This document shows positions 55,288 to 64,000 of a DNA stretch of 64,000 nt, piece by piece; positions within the stretch are counted from its first letter, which is position 1, and each line of letters begins with the position of its first letter. The stretch spans positions 930,001 through 994,000 of the forward strand of contig NC_070562.1 in assembly GCF_026914185.1 (NCBI RefSeq), given 5' to 3'. The notes under the pieces are model-generated. The model had not been told where the DNA came from, did not search any database, and worked only from the letters and a program-made list of their open reading frames with translations. Origin of the DNA: Puccinia triticina. Taxonomy: Eukaryota; Basidiomycota; Pucciniomycetes; Pucciniales; Pucciniaceae. Both the position numbers and the translations under genes were made by a program.

Positions 55288-57295
55288 TGTCAAAAATGCC
55301 GGCACAAACCGCTGCACAGCTGCTCAACCACATAACTTTACTGGGTGTGCTTTTCCGGGAAGACCAAGCTTCAATCAATTCACAATATGTGTGTTGTACA
55401 TACATGAAGTAGAGTGCTGTGTTTTATGTTTACTACAGAGAAGCCCGGGCCCCAATGGACACAAGGGTAGTGATGGTGTCTTTATCTAAATGTGCCTACC
55501 AAGCCAATACCTAGTGACAAGGGAGGCTTCTTTCTTTATCTAAGCAACCAAGCCTCGCGGCACTCGCTGGCTACCTAAAGATTTACCGCAACAAGGGTGG
55601 ATGCTCTTACATCCCTAAATCATAGACTTATTACACCAAAATATTGCAGTGGCTGGAGGCGCTTTTCACTGCAAAAGTGTTTCTAGCGCAGAGCGCTGTG
55701 GCGCTTGGGCCCACCAATCCTCTTTCTGCTTAGAATAGCAGTGATAGCGCGAGAAACACCACGGTTTTGTGTGCTGTGGTGTCCAAATGTTAACTTGGAG
55801 CAACCACAAGATGCACAGTATAAGAAAAGAGTCTTTGGGGTTTGGAGATGTGTAAGACACAATCAAGCAATGGGCGGCGGTGGCAGACACAAGACAACAA
55901 ACCTCATAGATGAGAGGAAATGAGAACAAGACAAGATCAGATGAGATAAAAGATAGAAATGGACCTAAGGTTGTATTGTAATTTGTAGAGACGTGAGCAA
56001 AGTGAGCGGAGACTTGAGATAATTTGGTCAGAGAACCTCCCAACCCTTGAGACATCTTAAGTTTCCAAAAGGGTTTCAAATTGATCAACAAATAACTCTA
56101 TGAATCTGTTGCACAGCGCAAGCGCAAAGAATTCATATAAATCAATTTATTGAGACCAAGGCGTTGGCGCAACAAGCTTATCTAATTTGTATGAATAAAC
56201 AATAAGAATAGAATCCATAATTACTGTACTTATAAACTATAAACCTGAGAATATAAACAAACAACAAACTCCTAAAAACAAGAATTCTCAGATTCTGCAG
56301 GATGACAAAAACTTCACCAAATTCTACAAATAGAGAACACGGGACAAGAGTAATTTGGTTGAAGAGATTCTCTTCCACCCTCCTCAGAGAAATTGAACAC
56401 TAGTAAAATTCCCATCATTGACTCTCTTCAATATTTGGAACAGGTAAATTTACTACTCTAAAAGACTCAATTATTAACCACTAGACCTCAGTACTTAATT
56501 CTTAGACTCTCTAGACTAGTCTTTATTATTCATCTATATCAAGAAAGCTTGAGATAAATCTTACTAAGATTTCTTTCCCAATTTACGTTATAGATTCATC
56601 ATATAACACTACCGTACTTGTTTGAGATAACGCCAAGGATTTCTTTCCTTGTAAGTTAACAATTTCCATTACAATTAAAAGTCCGTTTCTAATCACACTG
56701 CCCAAAACTTCCTCTTCCCATCTTCCTTTTCTTCTATACTCTTAACCAATCACATTTAAACATGCATATAAAATTCCTATAACTACTGGGTTTATTGGTA
56801 ATAACCCAACCGCGCTCCTTAGCCGGAAGAAAACCAATCATTTATCACATCTATCTGAGAAGGAACCTCTGATAGTTTCTCTATCAGGAGAGGCTAGGTA
56901 AATCCAGCTACAGCAGTCTAATAAAGACTAGAAGATAAAAAAATCAAAGCAACTCTGAATCAAAGAATTTGTAAAAAAATCTTTCATTTCTTTTCATTTC
57001 TGTTACTCTTCTCTCTATCTCCTTGTATCTAGTTTATAGTAATATAGTCTATATTACTATACCTTTGTCCAGCCTGTTCTCTACGCGAAGACACCGGCTG
57101 ACAGAACCGTACAATAATCATATGGGAGCTACTTAAAGTATCAACTAGCTTATGCTGCTGCGGGTGACTACGTACAAGTTGTGAATCTAAGACTATTCTA
57201 ATAGATGGATGAAACACAAGAACAAGTAGATATGCTAATACACAGCAGTGGAATAATCCACCACTTTTCAGTGTACATTGCTCTTGTCAAGGTTG
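55288..57295. other. AT-rich intergenic, no gene recognised
   Basis: GCGCTT/AGCGC words at 55650-55720 and 56110-56180 may be ends of a decayed element. The rest (56,200-57,200) is AT-rich without protein-like frames. Confidence 0.35.
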
Positions 57296-57425
57296 AAAGC
57301 GCTGCGCGTCAAAAAGCGCAGAGCAGCGTGAAGCGCAGCGGTTTTGGTGGCCGCTGCGCTGCGCTGAAAGTAGCGGCCCCGCCCGCTGCGCTGCCGCTTT
57401 TTGGGTCTGGCAAGAAGCGGTGTGA
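57296..57425. repeat. GCGCAGCG-rich block 1
   Basis: Dense GCGCAGCG/CGCTGCGC words, GGTTTTGGTGGCC and CTGCCGCTTTTTGGG. Corresponds to part of block 2 (58,440-58,970) in the same orientation. Confidence 0.65.
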
Positions 57426-58439
57426 GAACTCCTTTGGGATGGGTTGGCAGTCCTTTGAGGGGGAAATAACAATATGATATTCCAGCTAAGTAATACTACT
57501 GTTACGGGTGGTTTGAAAGACCTGCCCCTCTATTATACTACACAGAATTCTGACAACAAATTTATTTACTGTTGTGGCGTGACTTTATGATGGAGAAAAC
57601 TTGTATGTAGTAGTCTCTATCAGACCTAGATCAGTTTTAACAAGTACAAGGTGCGTATACAACCTCTATATGGCAAGATGGGCAAAGAATATAATCAAGT
57701 GAGAATATGTTTTGTTGGGTTTTTAATGGTTTCAGCAGAGGGAAATGATGATGGAGTGTGGTATGGGATTTCTATGTTAATGTATGATGACTGTGTCTTC
57801 CGTGATGATGGCAAAATGATGACTGGTGACCACTGAGCTGGGGTGCCTGGGTGATGATGGAAAAATGGTGGGAGGAGGGCCTCCTTATATATTCTTTTCT
57901 GAGTTATTTTTGCTGGTGAGGGCTGCACTTGAGGCATTTCTGCTGGTGGTGACCCTGTGGATTGCACTGCCTTCTGCCAGGGGTGCATAACTTAAACTGA
58001 TGTTCCGCATGACCATGTGTGATTTGTACTTTTTAAGGCAAAGTCCACCTAGGTTGGTTGCACTGCCAAAGTGGAGGCTTTCTGACCGCATGCATCGATG
58101 TAAGGTCCGTGCAAATCTGTTGAGTTGTTGAGTGGAGGCCTAGTCGATGCAGTTTCCAACGCGCAGGTTGTGTGAGGTGATCTGTAGCTAATAGTGGAGG
58201 CCTGCCTAACTAGTAAATCTAACTATACTCTTCTATATATGCATGCCTTTTATGATTTATATGAATTTCCACCTGGGTATGGCCTGTACTAAACCTATAA
58301 TTGTAACTAACTTCTAAACTAAAAGAGCTAGCTGGGTAGTTGAAGTGAGTGACTAGGGTTAAGTTTGTATTTAGAATCTATTTCTCTAATAATATTCTAT
58401 CATATGCTAGTATTGTAGGCTGTGAGTTGAGGTTTTGGC
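57426..58439. other. Spacer between GCGCAGCG blocks
   Basis: No gene recognised; mixed composition. Confidence 0.35.
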
Positions 58440-58970
58440 AGTTTTGTTGCGCGCAACAGATCTGGATCACCACAGCGGGGACCCGCTACTTTCAGCGGTA
58501 GCGCAGCGGATCCATTGCTGCGCTACTGCTGTTTTGAGCTGGCCGCGTAGCGCTCCCCCGCTGCCAGCCAAAAAAGCGCAGCGCAGCTGTTTTGGTGGCC
58601 CCTGCGCGGCGCTGAAAGGAGCGGCGAGGCCCACTGCGCTACCACTTTTTGAGTCGGGGAAAAAGCGGGGCCCTGCTATTTGCAGCGGTAGCGCAGCGGG
58701 ACCGGTGCTGCACTACCGCTTTTTGGGCTGACCGCGCAGTGGTTCCCTGCTGCGCTGCGCTAAAAGACCACTTTTTTCATGTAGCGCAGCGCAGCTTTTC
58801 AGCCTTGCTTTTGTCAACAAGCTTCACCGCTTGTCAGCGCTCAGCGCTCTTGTCAGCGAGGTTGACCAGTTTTCAGCGCGCAGCGCAGTGGATTTCCGCT
58901 GAAATCTTGTTTTTTCCCCCTCAGATCAATGAGCAAAAAGTGCAGCGGCTCACCCACTGCTAAGAGCTGA
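58440..58970. repeat. GCGCAGCG-rich block 2
   Basis: Many degenerate, partly palindromic copies of AGCGCAGCG, CCGCTTTTTGGG and TTTTGGTGGCC, far more GC-rich than the flanks. Open frames here reflect composition. Confidence 0.65.
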
Positions 58971-59287
58971 AGCGGGGCAAAAAACACTGCGCTTCCCGCT
59001 GTGCACAGCACAGCTGTTATGGTGTTGGGCCGCCACCACACTACAGATGAGCACACAAGATTGCTAAAGGACAAAAAATCTGGGCTCAATGGAGCTTGAT
59101 ACTCAAGGACTCCTGGCACAAGCTGTGAGGGAGCCGGGGCAGCAGGTGTCCTGACTCTGAGAAGGGATCCAATATACAATCCTTGAGGCTGGAACTGGCA
59201 TTGCATGCGGGCGTGCTGATGGGGTCCGCTTTGTTTGTGTCAGCCACTGAGGAAATTGTCCATGTGTCCACTGTCTAAAATGATAAT

Positions 59288-59433
59288 GGAGGACTTCCTG
59301 TCAATCTGGAAACCCAGATTTTCCCAGATTTTGCAGGGAAATCTAGGCAGATCTAGGATTTGGGACAATTGAGCCCAGATTTCCTTGCAAAATCTGGAAA
59401 AATCTGAGTTCTCAGATTGACGGGAAGTCCTCC
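59288..59433. mobile_element. Foldback MITE-like element, 146 bp
   Basis: GGAGGACTTCCTGTCAATCT at 59288-59307 pairs with 59414-59433 with one mismatch; the interior repeats CAGATTT and AAATCTG words in both orientations. Target duplication not clear. Confidence 0.6.
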
Positions 59434-60112
59434 AGTTATCCAGAGTTCCAGGTTCCCCTGCAGCAAAATCTGTGGAGACAGTGGCGACTTGGTGAGATAT
59501 GGGTAACGGTGATGATAATAATGATAATGTGTCTCTGGCGGAGGAGAATATATTGGGAGAGAGCCGCAGCCGAGAAGGTGACCCAAGTCACAACAAATCT
59601 GGAATTCCAGATTTATTCAAAGTCAATGGGAAGTCCAAGTATAGCGCGGGGCGCAAGCCAAACTTAACAAAGTCCCTCTGCTGCGGGTGTGTGTCTTGCG
59701 AAGAAAGCCTCCAACAGCCCTTGGCAGGAGGGACTTGCGCCTTATTGCCCCTTTTTGCGGGGGGCAAGATTCTAAATTTAGGTGGCAGGAGTTTTCAAAC
59801 TTCTATAATTCCTTGCTTCCATGTCTCTCTTTGGAATAAAGCTGCTTAGGTGAAAGATTAGCTTGTGCCTGTCCAACCCACAGAATTTGGGTAACTTCAC
59901 AACATTTCTTCTGGTCCAAAAAAAATCTTGAAATATGCACAAAATGAGGATTTTGCATGGAAAGGGTCTGTGCTCACCAACACACTTTCCACAGTTTGCT
60001 CTCCACAAGAATGTAGAGGGGATCATGGGAGATGTACACATCTGTACTCTTTTCTCCAGCATGTTCCCATGACATTGAGCTAATAAACAAGGAGTGGATG
60101 TGGTGGGTGAGC
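59434..60112. other. Intergenic beside the copia LTR
   Basis: No gene recognised; the long minus-strand open frame that reaches 60320 is mostly LTR sequence. Confidence 0.35.
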
Positions 60113-60433
60113 TGTAGAAAAAATAAACAAAATACCTTGAAAATCCATTCTTGGTGCGCGAGTTCGGGGAGCTGTCCCTCCTGAGTCTGACGGAGGCTCG
60201 CCTCGCAAGTTCACCCCCTATAAGGAAGCGGAACAATGATAAGGATCCGCGACTGGTTGAAGAGCATATGAGAGATGAGGTCTTCAACCAGCCGCAAGTA
60301 CAGGCTCTATATGTATACAAAGTATATGGACTACTAGGTTATGGAACTTGGTGATGAGAAAAATAGAAATAGACATGACTGGAAAATAGAAGATAAATAA
60401 AGTTCGACATGTTGACACTCCCTAAACTCTACA
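60113..60433 (-). repeat. Predicted 3' LTR of second copia element
   Basis: TGTAG at 60113 and CTACA at 60433 give 5-bp inverted ends typical of LTRs. On the minus strand the inner edge is preceded by a purine tract GGGAGGGG (60435-60443), as expected for a polypurine tract next to the 3' LTR. The partner LTR lies beyond the window, so the left border is a prediction. Confidence 0.55.
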
Positions 60434-60568
60434 GCCCCTCCCAACATAAAGAACTTTTGCCGATTCAGTAACCAAAAAAATGTGAAGAAAAAAATAAGGT
60501 AGAAAAAGAAAAAATGCTGAAGCAATAAAGACAATAAAGAATCAAAGAAATGGAAGTACGGGAACAAA

Positions 60569-63500
60569 TCATGAAGACACATTAAAATCACGGACATTCA
60601 AGTTGGAACAGCTCTTGAGATGTTTTGCGGCGCCCAGACGTTTGGTGAAGATGTCGGCCAATTGATGCTGATTCGGGATCCATCAAAGGTGGACCTTGTA
60701 CTTCCGCACAAAGTCGTTGACAAAGTAAAATGCTCGCTGAAGATAACTGGTTTTCTTTCGCGATGCATTGTCCGTCGCCACCAATACCGCCGCTTGGTTG
60801 TCGCAAAGGATTTCAAACTTGCCGACCGGGCAAGTGTCATCGAGGATCAGCTTGATGTTGGCGAGTGTTTGAGTGGCGACCAACAGTGCGACGTATTCAG
60901 CTGCGCATGTTGACATGGCAACAACAACTTGGCGTTTGGATCCCCAAGTGATGGGGTTTCCATAGTGCTGGAGAAAATAACCTGTTGTCAAGCGCTCATG
61001 TTCGCCTCCCCACCCGGCATTGACAAAAAGTCGGACGGCATCGTCTCCGGTTGAGAATTCTATTGCTCGATGTGGATTCTTCTTAATGTAGCCGACCAGA
61101 TGATCTAAGGCCTCCCAGTGTGATGTGGACGGACGGCTGCTGTAACAAGCCAACATATTGACGGCATACGCAATGTCTGGTCGTGTTCCACACGCGAGGT
61201 ACATGAGTGACCCAAGTGTTGAGCGGAACGCGGTGGCATCAATGGGATTGTTAGTGGATGTGACAAGGGGTTGTTCCAACAAAGTGGTGTTCTGATGGAT
61301 AGTCCGGCGGTGGTATGTCGAGACAATTTGTCGAGCGAGCAGGTGTTGTTTGAGCAGGATGGATCCGGACTGGTGGCGAACATTCAGTCCGACAATTTGG
61401 TCGACGTTGGTCTTCCATTTCACTTCAAGATGTTCAGTGAGGCGTCGCTGGAGATCCGCAAATGCTTCGGGAGAATTGCTTGCTACCAGCCTGTCGTCTA
61501 CATGCATCCAAATAAAGATCAAGACCTCATCCTTGCGGTACACGTACAAGGATGACTCTACTTGAGAAGCTTCAAAGCCAATCTTCCCAAGAATCATCTT
61601 GAAATGGACCCACCAACATCGACCTGCCTGTTTGGTACCGTACAATGCCTTTTTGAGACGGAGTACCTTCCCTTTCAGTTCTGGTCGGAGCTTGGTGGGT
61701 GGCTTAACGTATACCTCTTCATCAATGGGGCTGTAGAGGTACACCGAGCTGACGTCAAAAGAGTGAAGGGTGAATCCGTGTTGTACCGTGATTGAAACCA
61801 ATAGTCGCAGGGTCGCCAGAGAAGCTGTTGGTGCGAATTTATCGCCGCAGTCGATCCCAGGTCGTTGGTTGAATCCTCTGGCCACGTATCGCGCCTTGAA
61901 AGTTACAATGATGCCTGCCGTGTCTCGCTTTAGGGCAAAGACCCAACGAGCACCAATAACCTTGATGCCCTTCCTGGGCTCGACAACTTCCCAGACCTCC
62001 AAGTTTTCCAGTTGGTTGAGTTCCTTCTCAGCCGCCGCGCGCCATTTCGAGGATTGGGGGCCAGTGAGTGCGATGTGGATTGAAGTGAGGATATCAACAT
62101 CCGAACGTAAGGTGATTGAATCAACAGCCTCCTGTTGGATAGAGGCTTTGTGGTCTGTTGCTTCTTCCCCCAATACAAGGTTGTTGAGGAGGAATGCTAT
62201 GTCATTCTTTGACGTCTGGATCAGGGCAACCGGGAGTTGTTGATAATCCGGGAATACCGCATTTGCCGAGTGGATGAACGCATTCAAGTGTTCATTGTAG
62301 AATATCCATCCTTTTTCAGAAGGAGGATACCCGACAAGAAAACATTCATCTGCACAAGTGTCAAATTTTCCCAATCTCTTTTCCGTGGGTTTGAAGACGA
62401 GTGCCCGAGCTCCAAACGGGTAGATATACTCAGGTACCGGGATCTTGCCATAGAGTATCTCAATAGGGGTTTTGGGATGAATTCGAGAGTGGGGGAGCCT
62501 GTTGTGGATATAGACTGCCACCTGTTGAGCGTAGCTCCAGAACTTCATAGGAAGGGGGCTTTGTTGGAGCATAACCCGGGACATATTGTTAATGGTGCGG
62601 TTTACCCTCTCAGCCTCGCCATTTTCCTTGGGATGGTACAGGGATGAGTGGGTGAGTACGACGCCACAGTCTTCCAAGATCTTCGCCAGTTTCTTTGACA
62701 GGAATTCGCCCCCATTATTGCAGCGCAGAAATTGTGGGTATCAACCGAGCCTGTTTTTGATAGCGTCGAGCCACACCTTCAGTCGATCTGTCACATCAGA
62801 TTTATTCTTGAGCGGCGCGAGTAATGTGTACATTGAGGCATGGTCGCGGAGGGTTAGGGCGAATTGATTTCCGTGTAGATCCTCTTCAAAAGGGCCCATC
62901 ACGTCAGACACCAGTAAGTTGAGAATGTTGTCTTTTGGAACAGATGATGGCGGCAGAAATCGTTTGCCTGTAGATTTTGACATCACACATCCTTTGCAGA
63001 AGAAGGATTGCCAGTTTTTAATTGCATCTGGTCCCAGGAACCGGTCCATGAAGGTCTTGACTTGTTTATTGCTCGCGTGTCCCAGGCGCTCGTGCCAGCA
63101 GATGTTTTCCATGCTAGGCTGGTTGGACATGGACGCAACAACAATCTCATTGTCAGGTTTTGGGGGAGACGGTGAAGACGTAATGAGATTCCAGCAAAGA
63201 TTAGAGAAGGTGGTTTGGAAGACACATTTGTGGTGGATGAGCGACATGGAACAATCTTTATCAAATATGGGGCGGAAGCCGAGTGACAGGATTACATAGG
63301 GGATAGTAGGGTTGTGGTATTCTTGATCCGGATGGTTCCGCTAGGCGTTGGGATCTTCAGACTGCCGATTCCCGTTAGTGTCATGGCCGATTTGCGTGAC
63401 GCCAGTAGAACAGGTACGGGGTTGGTTAGCCGCCGTTCAAAGGTAAAAAATGGGGAATTCCCGCTTACGCATGCAGAAGCTCCTGAGTCCACTAGTACCG

Positions 63501-64000
63501 TATTGTCATGAGTTGCCGTGGTGTCAATGGCTTGTACTCTGACCGGTGCTGGCTTGGATGGAGCTTGTGCATTGACGGGAGGATTTGGTGGGGTGGCGAG
63601 TTTTCCGATGTTTAGTTTGCCGTCTTGCAAATCCCGTGCCAAGGTGCAACAGTTGGATGCCCAGTGGCCCGATTGTCCGCAGTAATTGCACTCCGCTCCC
63701 TTGTCCGCCATTTGACTCGTTGTTGGTGCGGTGTCTTTGTAAGCAAGTGCGTTTGCCAGCGCCTTTGTTCCAAAAGTTTGGTTGCGAGTGGTAGTTGTCG
63801 GTCGATTTTGCCGAGTGGACGTCCGACTGGTCGTTCGGCCTTGTTGCATGTGATTAATGAGGATTGGATTGTCAGAGGATCCAGTGTGTAATTCCCCTTC
63901 GACCTGGGTGATTTGTGCGCAGACCGTGTCGAGGGTGGGGATAACTGTCGAGGTGTTGAGTCGATGATTTAGGTTGTTTCGGAAAGAGTTTTTGTCAACA
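60569..64000 (-). pseudogene. Copia gag-pol (partial at 5' end)
   Basis: Gag reads in from the edge to a CCHC knuckle CNYCGQSGHWASNC (near 63680), protease VLVDSGASACVSGN, then a one-base frame change near 63296. Integrase follows (CWHERLGHASNKQV, FFCKGCVMSKS; D in LLVSDVMGPF). The second catalytic residue is altered: RCNNGGEF where RCDN is usual; E in NGEAERVNRT is kept. RT has HSFDVSSVYL and WMHVDDRLV, RNase H has LFVNAGWGGE, STCAAEYVAL and LCDNQAAV. TGA at 62738-62740 and 60680-60682 (VHL*WIPNQHQLADIFTK). Final stop at 60569. Confidence 0.9.

Larger units (their letters stand above)
60113..64000 (-). mobile_element. Second Ty1/copia element, 5' part outside window
   Basis: Minus strand, copia domain order; enters at the right edge in mid-gag and ends at the predicted LTR at 60113. 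Degraded by two TGA stops and one frameshift. Confidence 0.88.

Noticed and set aside
59778..60320. Minus-strand 180-codon open frame
   Set aside because: Most of it falls in the predicted copia LTR and no protein motif is present.

Overview
The window looks like nuclear DNA of a basidiomycete, most probably a rust fungus (Pucciniales, Puccinia-like). This is inferred from intron-rich genes with short GT-AG introns, a small secreted cysteine-rich protein, a disrupted gene that resembles a multi-copy rust family, and dense, deeply nested transposons. There is no bacterial-style operon, rRNA or CRISPR array.

Left part (1-17,450) is the gene-bearing part. It holds a very-long-chain fatty acid elongase (852-2192, +), a seven-exon secreted protein with a possible double-psi beta-barrel-like core (4257-5406, -), a broken gene of unknown role (6703-7381, -), an unrecognised conserved-looking protein (10678-12211, +), an RBM26/27-Rmn1 type CCCH/RRM RNA-binding protein whose seven exons splice cleanly into 791 codons (12607-15585, -), and a damaged F-box-like gene (15846-17445, +) that shares a 260-bp divergent promoter with it. 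Small repeats lie between them, including a perfect 60-bp foldback MITE (3561-3741).

Middle part (17,450-50,600) is two nests of transposons. Nest 1: a hAT-like MITE (8-bp target duplication) carries a Tad1/I-type non-LTR retrotransposon (12-13 bp duplication, poly-A end), which carries a Ty1/copia element with identical 101-bp LTRs and a perfect 5-bp duplication. Nest 2: a chromodomain Ty3/gypsy element (31581-49445, -) sits in the exon of a rust-type gene and is itself split by a second, plus-strand gypsy element (33779-42290) and by a hAT transposon (44099-47914). The inner gypsy element is the most striking object: a gag-UAG-protease arrangement, then a U UUU UUA slippery heptamer directly before the protease stop that leads into the pol frame, a displaced and unusually long antisense tRNA-Tyr match as primer site, and a ~100-bp module repeated five times (leader, pol N-terminus, 3' end).

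Right part (50,600-64,000) is repeat-rich: a dead Tc1/mariner-type transposase, a probable solo LTR, a non-autonomous hAT-like element holding a palindromic minisatellite, GCGCAGCG-rich blocks and, at the edge, a minus-strand copia element that continues out of the window.

Across unrelated element families nearly all internal stop codons are TGA, several at positions where the family has arginine. This fits CGA-to-TGA (CpG) transitions, that is, a RIP-like or methylation-driven process. Gene models were spliced by eye, and similarity statements come from recognition of motifs, not from searches.
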